From NCBI GenBank assembly GCA_938014865.1, contig CALLQJ010000294.1, positions 1 to 6,660 of the forward strand: a DNA stretch of 6,660 bases, given 5' to 3'. The stretch's first letter is position 1, and each line of letters starts with the position of its first letter. The notes beneath the pieces are model-generated. The model was not told where the DNA came from and ran no database searches. It saw only the letters and a list, made by a program, of their open reading frames with translations. Below are positions 1 to 6,660 of the stretch, in pieces. Made by a program: the position numbers and the translations under genes. The stretch is from an uncultured Fastidiosipila sp. (lineage in GTDB: Bacteria; Bacillota; Clostridia; Saccharofermentanales; Fastidiosipilaceae).

Positions 1-2688
1 CGGTCTTTCGTCCCGCACGGCTTCAAAGAGGGCATAGTAAATACAGCCCGTTTTCTTGTTCTCGACAATATGCGCCCGGTTATCGGCCCGCAGAATACGG
101 TACGGCGGATCCGCAGCGACGGCTTCGGCCGCCTGATAATCCGTGTTGATACATAAGGTATATTGATAAGCTGCATGCTCCGGTATAAAGCCGTGCGAAA
201 GCAGCGCCTTGGCAAATCGCCCCTTGGTCGGACTGCGGTCAATCGGCGAAAAAGAATCCTGCATCCCGGCGCTGATCCGAAGCTGCTGCCCGGCCGGAAC
301 GATATAAGAACAGCCCTTATTATCTTCCAGAATAAAAGGGGTTTCCGGGCTTTCTTTAATCTCGCAAAAACTTCCGCCCTTCTCTTCACCGAAGGACAGG
401 GTCTCCGCCGCTTCAATCGTCTCGCCGCAGGCCTTAAGATACTCGCCGTCTTCCAGGTGTTTCTGGAAAAGCGTGGTCACCGTTTCATGTTCTTTCCTGC
501 CGTTTTCGATCCCCGTCCCCAGGCAAAGCACGAGCTCGTCAAAAAAGAAATAGGATTTACGGGCGCGGAAGCTTTCATTGTATTTCGGATGCCCGTGCAG
601 AATCACGGCAAAAAGCCCGTTCCCTTCGGCCGGGTTCATCAGCCCGCCGCAGAAGCGCTCATCGGACAAAAGCATTTCTTCAAAGCCGCTGTAACGGTCC
701 ACATTTAAGACCACCGCCCGAAGATCTTTTTCCGGAAGTATTTCCGTCGTCGTGCCCGGGAAGCAGTTAAAGTCAAAGCCTTCCGTCTGGTAGCCGCTGC
801 CTTTCAGGCTGATCGGCTCGCCGCGGTTCAGAACTTCCAGGTGGCCGTAGGTGATGTAGCGGCCGTAAAGATTGCAGTTCAGATAACTCTCATTGGCCCA
901 GAGGTCGCGGCTGTGCCCGCGCACCGAACAGAGCCAGTCATCCCGGCGCTGCATGGAAGCGGCAGCATAGTTCATGGCCAGGTGCCCGTGCGGATTGTCT
1001 TCGGCTTTAAAGCCGCGGGCATAGAACGCTTGGGTGTATTCCGCGGGCTCCCGGCTGCCTTCCGCCAGGCGGAGGTAAGCCGCGGCAAGTTCCTTGTCAC
1101 AGGGCTCTTTGCCGTCGGGGCTTCCCGCCATTGCCAGGTAGCGGAAAGGATTCAAGGTAAAGATCGACGCATTCTTCCCCTTCCCTAAAGGATGCCGGGC
1201 CGCCATGCTGACGGGCCAGTCCAGGAGATTGCAGTAGAAACGCATCGCGAGCAGGGCTTTTTTTACCGTGGCATGGGCAGCCTCATCGATGGCGTAGGGC
1301 GTCCGGCTCAGACAGTAAATCACGGGGCAGAGGGTCTTGAGCCCGCCTAGAGCATAGGCGGGATAATGGCCGCAGTGGTGGAACACGCTGCCGTCGACTT
1401 TAAAGGGACCGGCCAGGCCGGGGGCCGGAACCAGGGTCAGATTGAGCCAGTGCTTGATGCCGCGTAGGAAGAGATCTTGTTTTTCGGGATCTTCCTCCGT
1501 CAGGACAGAGGCCAGGATTCCGGCGGATAAGGTATTGTAGGTGTCCATGCTTTCTTTATGCATTTCCCGGTCGGGACGGAAAACACGGCCTCTTCCCGAA
1601 TACCAGGCCATGGCCGCACTCACGTCCTTCAGAAGGCCGTGCCGGGCCAAGAGCCCGCGCTGCAGGAACATGGCAAAATAATAATTTCTCAAAGGATAGC
1701 CTAAGTGATGCACCGTCCCCAGGCCGCTCCCCGCCGCAAAGCCCTGATCCATCATGTGCCGGGTCAGAAGCAGGAAATAATTTTCGGCTTCTTCGCGTCT
1801 CGGCGCTTCGCCGCGCAGGTAATAGGCCAGGTCCAGAAGCAGGCCCGCCGTCTCTTTGACGTCAATCGGCCGGGTAAGGGCGAGCAGTTCATTGTATAAA
1901 GGTTCGGGCCAAGCGGCGCGGTGGACGGCGGTATCGATGGTCCGCCCTTCCAGAAAGCCGTCTTTTTCTTTGATTTCATAGCGCAGGAAGTCCTCTTTTA
2001 AGGACTCAAAGCTCCGTTTTTCACGCTTGGCCGCTTCTTCGCAGAAATACGCGTCCAGGCGCGCCGTAACCCGCTCCCGCACCTCCGGGGAAATAGGCGC
2101 CGCGCTTCGCTTCAGTGCTTCATTTTCCAAAAGGCTGAAGCGGTAAAGGGACATCCAGTGCGCGTTCGCCGAGGTATCGGCCCGCAGATTGACAAAGGGC
2201 TGCTGGGCGTCGCGGGTCGGATGACGCGGGTCCACGGCGACGGCCAGGATCATCTGATCCAGCCAGATGCTGCCGCTGCCGGCTTCCGCCGTAATTTCCA
2301 GGCGGTCCATGCCGGCTTCGGGCGTGCCTTCCATGCTCTCTTCATAGGGGACCCAGAGGGCGCGGCGGCCGGCAAAATAAACGGGAACGGTAAAATGGCA
2401 GCAGCGCTTGCCCTTCTTCAAAAAGTCAAAGCGGAGCCGGGCTTTTCTTTTTTCTTCGGAATACATGTATAAGATAAAGCTGTCTTGGGCTTTGTTCGCG
2501 GCGCCGGGGGAAAAGGGCCGGAACGGATTGGGACTGTCCAGAATGAGTTTGGCCCCTTTGTGGTAGTCCCAGCGCAGGCTGTGCTGCCCGTCGCGGGGAT
2601 GTTTCCGGCTGATTTTAAATTGTCCGGGTGGGGTCGAAGAAAAACCTTCGAGCGCTCCGTCTTCAAAGGAATACACGTTCTTTTGCAT
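1..2688 (-). CDS. Polysaccharide lyase family 8, chondroitin ABC lyase-like, no signal peptide (C-terminus cut by window edge)
   Basis: The frame is open from an ATG at 2688 to the left edge: 896 codons, no stop. PL8 lyases split glycosaminoglycan chains by beta-elimination, leaving 4,5-unsaturated uronates. Order seen: N-terminal beta-sandwich (about 1-165, ending in a WLDQM strand), alpha-helical catalytic domain (about 180-515), central beta domain (about 520-790), start of the C-terminal beta domain. Compared from memory with the Proteus vulgaris ABC lyase, all four catalytic positions are present: His438 and Tyr445 in HHCGHYPAY, Arg498 in AARHPL, Glu600 in WANESYLN. The His-to-Tyr spacing of 7 is that of ABC lyases (His501/Tyr508); hyaluronate and AC lyases have 9. 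HHLGY (327-331) and YQTEG (634-638) also match. Known members run to about 1000 residues, so about 100 are missing. The N-terminus, MQKNVYSFEDG, is not a signal peptide, and an in-frame TAA at 2709-2707 rules out extension. The enzyme is probably cytoplasmic. The family is near certain; the exact substrate (chondroitin, dermatan, hyaluronan) is inferred. Confidence 0.94.
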   Translation of the reverse strand, partial: MQKNVYSFEDGALEGFSSTPPGQFKISRKHPRDGQHSLRWDYHKGAKLILDSPNPFRPFSPGAANKAQDSFILYMYSEEKRKARLRFDFLKKGKRCCHFTVPVYFAGRRALWVPYEESMEGTPEAGMDRLEITAEAGSGSIWLDQMILAVAVDPRHPTRDAQQPFVNLRADTSANAHWMSLYRFSLLENEALKRSAAPISPEVRERVTARLDAYFCEEAAKREKRSFESLKEDFLRYEIKEKDGFLEGRTIDTAVHRAAWPEPLYNELLALTRPIDVKETAGLLLDLAYYLRGEAPRREEAENYFLLLTRHMMDQGFAAGSGLGTVHHLGYPLRNYYFAMFLQRGLLARHGLLKDVSAAMAWYSGRGRVFRPDREMHKESMDTYNTLSAGILASVLTEEDPEKQDLFLRGIKHWLNLTLVPAPGLAGPFKVDGSVFHHCGHYPAYALGGLKTLCPVIYCLSRTPYAIDEAAHATVKKALLAMRFYCNLLDWPVSMAARHPLGKGKNASIFTLNPFRYLAMAGSPDGKEPCDKELAAAYLRLAEGSREPAEYTQAFYARGFKAEDNPHGHLAMNYAAASMQRRDDWLCSVRGHSRDLWANESYLNCNLYGRYITYGHLEVLNRGEPISLKGSGYQTEGFDFNCFPGTTTEILPEKDLRAVVLNVDRYSGFEEMLLSDERFCGGLMNPAEGNGLFAVILHGHPKYNESFRARKSYFFFDELVLCLGTGIENGRKEHETVTTLFQKHLEDGEYLKACGETIEAAETLSFGEEKGGSFCEIKESPETPFILEDNKGCSYIVPAGQQLRISAGMQDSFSPIDRSPTKGRFAKALLSHGFIPEHAAYQYTLCINTDYQAAEAVAADPPYRILRADNRAHIVENKKTGCIYYALFEAVRDERP

Positions 2689-2755
2689 AAATGCCTCTTC
2701 TCTTTTTTACTCGGATTTTTTCTTGAACGTCTTCTGATGCATTGAAAATTGATGA
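2689..2755 (-). other. Short regulator-lyase intergenic gap, no terminator seen
   Basis: This 67-bp AT-rich gap lies between the regulator stop (TAA, 2758-2756) and the lyase ATG. I see no GC-rich hairpin with a U tract and no convincing -35/-10 pair. The simplest reading is that regulator and lyase share a transcript. There is no room here for a separately encoded export signal. Confidence 0.6.
2694..2699 (-). promoter_or_regulatory. Ribosome binding site of the PL8 lyase
   Basis: AAGAGG lies 5 bases before the ATG at 2688, inside a purine-rich stretch. With the in-frame TAA at 2709-2707, it fixes the lyase start and so supports the absence of a signal peptide. Confidence 0.7.
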
Positions 2756-5035
2756 TTACTGCGCATCCTCGCGCTGACTCCTGCTCCACTGCCCCGGGGT
2801 CAGACCGTAGAGGCGTTTGAATTTGCGGATGAAGCTGGAGGTGTTGAGATAGCCGACTTTGACGGTGATCTCATTGAGCGGCAGATCCGTCTCCAGCATG
2901 AGTTCTTTGGCGCGGTTCATGCGCACGGTCGTCAGATAATTGCTGACGGTGGTATTGTTTTGTTTTTTGAAAAACAAGGACAGGCTCGAAAGCGGCATAT
3001 CGAAATCATCGGCCATGTTCTGCACCGAGAAATTATAGTCTTCATAATTTTCATCGATATAGTCGATCATGGCCTGACCTAAGGCGTCTTCCTGACTGCT
3101 GTCTTCTTCGTTGATTTTGCGGCTGATCACGTCTGATATCTTCCTCACTTTGGCAATAATGCTGTCTACGGTCGACGACTCCGTAAGTGCAATCGTATAG
3201 TTTTGCTCGCTGCCGTCTAATTTGAGCTCATCCGTGAGCTCCGTAATGACCGTGGATACGGTATGGATCAGCTGATAGCAAAGCCCTTTGGCAAAATACA
3301 AGGATAGCTGTTCTTCCTTTATATAGGCGGCCAGTTCATCCAGCGCCTGATTCGTTTCCTCGGCTTCTCCGTTTTTCAGATGGAAGGAAATGCGGTTGAA
3401 GAGCCGGTTCGGATAGCTCGGATCCAGATGATCAAAGACTTCCAGCTCGTCGATATTGATGATGGTGTTTTTCCCTTTGATGAAGGAATATTCATAGGCC
3501 ATCATCGCTTCATGATAGCTGCGGGCGATATCGGAAACATCGCTGCTGATATCCCCGAGGCAGAGCAGGACGGGAGAAGCGAGGGCTTCTTTGAGGCTTT
3601 CGTAAAGCTGCCGGCACTTTTCTTCGTAGTCCTGCAGCTCTTCTTCATCCAGGCCGACCAGCACGCTGAAATTATTTTCTTCCGGCAGGTACAAAACGTA
3701 GGCCGTAAAATATTCTTTATAAACGGAGCGGATCGTATCAAAGACGCTTTCGTCCTCATCCGGGGTGCCGGGCATGCCTTTACGGACGGCAAGAATATGC
3801 ACGGCGTGCAGGCTCTCCTGCATCACGGGCATCTCGGGAATATTCTCGCTGCCCTCTTCCGTGAGCGCATTTTCTTTTCCTAAAAGGACATCCTGAATCC
3901 ACTGGGTTTTTTCATTGTCGACCACGATGCTGCGCAGGGAGATATTCTCGCTGGCCAGGTAATTGAGGGCACTTTGGATTTGTTCGATCTCGTCGCGGCT
4001 GCGGGCTTTGCCCGTATTATCGTTGTACTGGGAGGCCAGGCTCACCAAATGCGAAACCGGACGGTAGTTGATGCGGACGCCTAAGAGGATCAAAATCACG
4101 GCCAGGATCAGGACGGCGGCGACAATCAGATAAAAGGCCGTCTGCAGGGCGTAAAGATCCGAATAGCCGGATTCTATCGGATTTAAATAAATATAGCTCC
4201 AGTCCGAATAGCCGGAATCCGTACTGAGGGCAAGATAGTTTTCGTCCAGGCACTCCAAGTGGATTTCCGCGCTGCGGAAGCGTTCGCCGAGGCTTTCGGG
4301 CGTCACATTGAGGACGGAAGAAATGATCTCCGTCTGAAATTCGGGCGGAATATTTTTAAGAAAAACGGGCGCTCCCGATGCATCCAGGGCGAGAAGCATC
4401 TCATCTTCGCCCAGGCTTTGGGTGAGTGTCGGGTTAAATAAGAACATCAGGGAGGCCCGGGTATCGGCAAATTCAAGGGGATAAAGCACCAGCACTTCAT
4501 TTTCGGCTTCACCTATGCGGCCGAGCGGCAGGATTTCCTTATCCTGGCTTTTTTCTATCCTCTCGGAAAACGCGTCTTCATATTCGGGCGCAATCTTAAG
4601 ATAATGCTCCGTGAAGCTTTTCAGAGGATAGGTCGTATTTGATGTATAGACGTAGTCGTCCCCCGCAAAATAGAGGGCCATGTCATCGAGGAAGTTATTG
4701 GAGATGGTGTGTTTAAGCAGGCTGCGCATAATGTTCTGCGCCTTGTCGATATCCTGCAGTTCGGTGGTAATCGGGAAATAGCGTTCCTGTAAAATATAGT
4801 CTTTAATCGTTTCGATATTGTCCAGATTGTTTTCTGTGTAATACACAAGCTGCCGCAGCACCTGCCCGGAATTTTTATTGTATTCTTTCTGCAGATTGCG
4901 GATAAGAGAATTATTGATAAAAGCAATGAAAATCATGACAGGCAGAAGAATCAATACAGCATAAAATGCAATATGCCTGTAAAGCAGTGTTTTCTTAACC
5001 GGTCGTTTGCTTTTTTGTTTTTTCTTCTTCTTCAT
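2756..5035 (-). CDS. Membrane-anchored AraC-family transcriptional regulator with extracytoplasmic sensor domain
   Basis: A complete protein of 759 residues. It has a lysine-rich cytoplasmic N-terminus (1-15), a first membrane segment (about 22-43), an extracytoplasmic region of about 250 residues resembling the Cache-like sensors of this family (about 44-297), and a second membrane segment (about 299-320). A short HAMP-like/coiled linker (about 321-370) and a middle cytoplasmic region follow; the latter contains SYHEAMMAYEYSFIKG (506-521), typical of the degenerate GGDEF-like domain in such regulators. The C-terminus (about 653-755) is an AraC/XylS DNA-binding domain. Its first helix-turn-helix is near 670-691, its second near 719-750, ending in the family signature GYLNTSSFIRKFKRLYGLTP. 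It probably senses a carbohydrate outside the cell and controls the neighbouring transport and lyase genes directly, without a separate kinase. The start is supported by a strong ribosome binding site. No phosphoacceptor receiver or kinase domain is visible. The ligand is inferred from context only. Confidence 0.92.
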   Translation of the reverse strand: MKKKKKQKSKRPVKKTLLYRHIAFYAVLILLPVMIFIAFINNSLIRNLQKEYNKNSGQVLRQLVYYTENNLDNIETIKDYILQERYFPITTELQDIDKAQNIMRSLLKHTISNNFLDDMALYFAGDDYVYTSNTTYPLKSFTEHYLKIAPEYEDAFSERIEKSQDKEILPLGRIGEAENEVLVLYPLEFADTRASLMFLFNPTLTQSLGEDEMLLALDASGAPVFLKNIPPEFQTEIISSVLNVTPESLGERFRSAEIHLECLDENYLALSTDSGYSDWSYIYLNPIESGYSDLYALQTAFYLIVAAVLILAVILILLGVRINYRPVSHLVSLASQYNDNTGKARSRDEIEQIQSALNYLASENISLRSIVVDNEKTQWIQDVLLGKENALTEEGSENIPEMPVMQESLHAVHILAVRKGMPGTPDEDESVFDTIRSVYKEYFTAYVLYLPEENNFSVLVGLDEEELQDYEEKCRQLYESLKEALASPVLLCLGDISSDVSDIARSYHEAMMAYEYSFIKGKNTIINIDELEVFDHLDPSYPNRLFNRISFHLKNGEAEETNQALDELAAYIKEEQLSLYFAKGLCYQLIHTVSTVITELTDELKLDGSEQNYTIALTESSTVDSIIAKVRKISDVISRKINEEDSSQEDALGQAMIDYIDENYEDYNFSVQNMADDFDMPLSSLSLFFKKQNNTTVSNYLTTVRMNRAKELMLETDLPLNEITVKVGYLNTSSFIRKFKRLYGLTPGQWSRSQREDAQ

Positions 5036-5040
5036 CTCTT

Positions 5041-5047
5041 CCCCTCC
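5041..5047 (-). promoter_or_regulatory. Ribosome binding site of the AraC-family regulator
   Basis: GGAGGGG ends 5 bases before the ATG at 5035, a near-perfect Shine-Dalgarno sequence. It supports this start, which puts a run of lysine codons at the very N-terminus. Confidence 0.8.
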
Positions 5048-5106
5048 GTGAAAAGAATAAAGCGTTCAATAAAGGTCTCAGGCGAAATTCCTGCTGCAGT
5101 TCATGT

Positions 5107-5157
5107 AAAAAGGGCCCCCGCAGCGGACAGGACTGTCTCGTCTGCGGGCTTGCCCTT
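5107..5157 (-). terminator. Probable intrinsic terminator downstream of the solute-binding protein gene
   Basis: Read on the minus strand, AAGGGC (5157-5152) pairs with GCCCTT (5115-5110). Inside it CCCGCAG (5148-5142) pairs with CTGCGGG (5123-5117), and the loop can fold further through GACAG/CTGTC. A run of five T (5111-5107) ends the structure, two of them within the stem. The T tail is short, so termination may be partial. That would leave the binding protein more abundant than the downstream regulator and lyase. Confidence 0.68.
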
Positions 5158-5162
5158 AACGG

Positions 5163-5185
5163 GGCCGGCCGCATCGCAGCCGGCC
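5163..5185. repeat. GC-rich inverted repeat (hairpin) just after the solute-binding protein stop
   Basis: GGCCGGC and GCCGGCC arms plus three inner pairs (one a G-T wobble on the minus strand) close around a three-base loop, giving a stem of about 10 pairs. It starts 18 bases after the stop codon on the minus strand and is not followed there by a U tract. It may protect the 3' end of the binding-protein transcript or act with the next hairpin. On the plus strand it is followed by TTTAT, so weak termination of convergent transcription is possible. Confidence 0.6.
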
Positions 5186-5203
5186 TTTATGAATCGATTA
5201 TAC

Positions 5204-6660
5204 TTACTCGCCCGCTGTCGCTCTGTTATGAATATCCGTCTTAATCTGAACGTATTCTTCAAGACCGAGCTTCTCGAGCTGTTCGATGTAATCGTCCCAG
5301 CCTTCTTCGATGCCGCCGTTGGTGACGAACTCTGCCGTCATCTGATCAACGTAGGCAAAGAGGTCGGTGGCCAAGAGGGCCATGCGGCTGTTCTCTTCCT
5401 CACTGGACATAATGTAGTCATTGACATAGTCCGTTTCAACGTAAGGGGCGTAAAGTTCATCGGCTGCCGCCTTATTCTGCGGGGAGTCCACTTTGTCCGT
5501 GAACACGACGTCACCGTCACGTACCCAGGCTACGGCAAATTTTGCGGGAACATCGCCGGCCATGTCAGCCTTCGAATAACGCTTGCCGTCTTCTTTCAGA
5601 ATATGGGTGTACTCGTTGCCGCCTTCATGTTTGATGTGCTTGCCTTCAACACCGAGATAGTTTTGGATACTGGTCTCTTTGTCATAGGCGAGGTCGATCC
5701 AGCGGGCAATCAGTTCCGGATCCTCGGTCTTTGAGCTCATCGCGAAGCTGAGGTTGCCGTTGAGCGGGTTAATCCGCATGCCCCACTTGGGTTCGACACC
5801 GGACGGGCCCTTCAGGGGTTTAACGTAGACGTAAACACCTTCCTTGGTCGGGTCATTGCCTTCGATCGGCTTGTTGACCGTTTCGGCCGACCAGGAGGAA
5901 AGGAATCCGACGGTCGGAACAGGGGTCTGGGTCTTGGCGTTATAGGCCGGACCGTTCATCGTGAAGACTTCAAGGTCAAGCAGGCCTTCTTCATGAATCT
6001 GATTCAGATAGCTCAGATACTCTTTGTACTCGTCAATGGCGGGATAGAAGGCAGGTTTGCCGTCTTTCATGACCATACGCGAGTTCTTGTTCTGTGCCGG
6101 AATGCCGGTAAAGCCCATCAGGCCGAAGAAACCGTTGTTGCCCTGGCCGTAAAGGAAGGACATCGGAATTTCGTCATCTTCACCGTTTTCGTTGAGGTCG
6201 CCGCCGTCTTTGAAAGCGCGCAGCACATCAAGCAGTTCATCGGTGGTGGTGGGCACTTCTTTGCCGACTTTTTCGAGCCATTCGCTGTTGATCAGCATGG
6301 TGTCATTCGTCAAAGGCAGACCGTTCTGATCCAAGGTCGCCAGGACGTAGACTTCTCCGGTCGGCACCTCGAGCGAGGTCTTAAGATCCGGTACATCCGC
6401 GAAGAGCTGCGTGACGTTCGGCATAATCTCTTCGGTCAGGAAGGGGGTGAGGTCCTGCAGCAAACCGTCACTGCCGTACTTGACGACATCCGGCTTGTCC
6501 AGGGACCAGGAACCGTAGAGCGCATCCGGAATATTGCCGGAGGAGAATGCCAGGTTTCGTTTTTCTTTCTGGACGGACTGTGCCCAGTCGAGCCAGTCAA
6601 TCTTGACGTTCGTTTCTTCTTCTAATTCCTGAAAATAGGTTACTTCAGAGAAAGGCGGGT
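5204..6660 (-). CDS. Carbohydrate ABC transporter extracellular solute-binding protein, LplA-like (N-terminus cut by window edge)
   Basis: The frame is open from the right edge to a TAA at 5206-5204: 484 visible residues. LplA-like proteins are usually about 540-560 residues, so the signal peptide, lipobox and first beta strand probably lie outside. The family is recognised from SGNIPDALYG near the N-terminus, the DLNENGEDDEIP segment (coded at 6199-6164), and the C-terminal pattern EQLEKLGLEEYVQIKTDIHNR. The acidic segment resembles the EF-hand-like calcium site of AlgQ-type oligosaccharide-binding proteins. Trp and Tyr residues are plentiful, as expected for sugar stacking. The mature protein would be a lipoprotein on the outer face of the membrane, serving a two-permease importer. 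Next to a PL8 lyase, the likely ligands are glycosaminoglycan oligosaccharides (inference). A TTG at 6463 is not the start: family-like sequence continues upstream of it to the edge. No permease or ATPase gene is in the window. Confidence 0.9.
   Translation of the reverse strand, partial: PPFSEVTYFQELEEETNVKIDWLDWAQSVQKEKRNLAFSSGNIPDALYGSWSLDKPDVVKYGSDGLLQDLTPFLTEEIMPNVTQLFADVPDLKTSLEVPTGEVYVLATLDQNGLPLTNDTMLINSEWLEKVGKEVPTTTDELLDVLRAFKDGGDLNENGEDDEIPMSFLYGQGNNGFFGLMGFTGIPAQNKNSRMVMKDGKPAFYPAIDEYKEYLSYLNQIHEEGLLDLEVFTMNGPAYNAKTQTPVPTVGFLSSWSAETVNKPIEGNDPTKEGVYVYVKPLKGPSGVEPKWGMRINPLNGNLSFAMSSKTEDPELIARWIDLAYDKETSIQNYLGVEGKHIKHEGGNEYTHILKEDGKRYSKADMAGDVPAKFAVAWVRDGDVVFTDKVDSPQNKAAADELYAPYVETDYVNDYIMSSEEENSRMALLATDLFAYVDQMTAEFVTNGGIEEGWDDYIEQLEKLGLEEYVQIKTDIHNRATAGE

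Noticed and set aside
163..708. Plus-strand open frame of 181 codons opposite the lyase gene
   Set aside because: It is antisense to the conserved PL8 beta domain, has no recognisable family, and long antisense frames are common in sequence of this base composition.
1..2688. Heparinase II/III or alginate lyase as the identity of the large lyase gene
   Set aside because: The HHCGHYPAY, AARHPL and WANESYLN motifs and the domain order match PL8 ABC lyases along the whole visible length.
2418..2789. Minus-strand open frame of 123 codons bridging the regulator and the lyase
   Set aside because: It is out of frame with both genes and overlaps the lyase N-terminus, which is supported by its own ribosome binding site and family match.
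3380..3883. Plus-strand open frame of 167 codons opposite the regulator
   Set aside because: It lies wholly within the well-supported AraC-family gene on the other strand and shows no domain of its own.
5197..5202. Perfect TATAAT on the minus strand just after the solute-binding protein stop
   Set aside because: There is no -35-like hexamer at 16-18 bases upstream and no extended -10. Any transcript would also run straight into the two hairpins.
4973..5734. Plus-strand open frame of 253 codons spanning the intergenic hairpins
   Set aside because: It runs antisense through the regulator start, the terminator region and the solute-binding protein C-terminus. The translation has no coherent family features.
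6461..6463. TTG as start codon of the solute-binding protein
   Set aside because: The frame continues upstream to the window edge with family-typical sequence such as SGNIPDALYG. The true start and signal peptide must lie to the right.
5993..6625. Plus-strand open frame of 210 codons opposite the solute-binding protein
   Set aside because: It is antisense to strongly conserved LplA-like sequence and has no recognisable domain.

Overview
The window holds three genes, all read right to left (minus strand). They look like part of a glycosaminoglycan (chondroitin/dermatan/hyaluronan-type) uptake and degradation locus in a Gram-positive bacterium. The best guess is a gut or mucosal Bacillota of the Clostridia/Lachnospiraceae or Paenibacillus type. 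This rests on the pairing of an LplA-like ABC solute-binding protein with a membrane-anchored AraC-type regulator, on strong GGAGG-type ribosome binding sites, and on there being no Bacteroidetes-style SusC/SusD or hybrid two-component genes. No rRNA or other phylogenetic marker is present, so the taxon is inference.

Layout in order of transcription. (1) 6660-5204: a solute-binding protein missing its start, which lies off the right edge. It is the substrate-capture subunit of a carbohydrate ABC importer. (2) 5203-5036: an intergenic region with two tandem GC-rich hairpins; the second ends in a short U tract and looks like an intrinsic terminator. (3) 5035-2756: a complete 759-residue regulator with an extracytoplasmic sensor between two membrane segments and a C-terminal AraC double helix-turn-helix. 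(4) 2755-2689: a 67-bp gap with no terminator and a clear ribosome binding site. (5) 2688-1: a polysaccharide lyase family 8 (PL8) enzyme of the chondroitin ABC lyase type. It is complete at the N-terminus, cut by the left edge after 896 residues, and missing about 100 residues compared with known members.

Proposed working model (inference). The binding protein captures chondroitin/dermatan/hyaluronan fragments outside the cell and passes them to permeases, probably encoded to the right. The regulator senses a related ligand outside and activates the locus. The lyase then cuts the imported chains into unsaturated disaccharides. The unusual point is that the lyase has no signal peptide and an in-frame stop seven codons upstream of its ATG. 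It therefore appears cytoplasmic, whereas the characterised ABC lyases are exported. Unsaturated glucuronyl hydrolase (GH88), sulfatases and isomerase/keto-acid genes would be expected nearby but are not in this window.

I saw no tRNA, rRNA, CRISPR array, insertion sequence or long repeat. The open frames on the plus strand are antisense shadows of these three genes.
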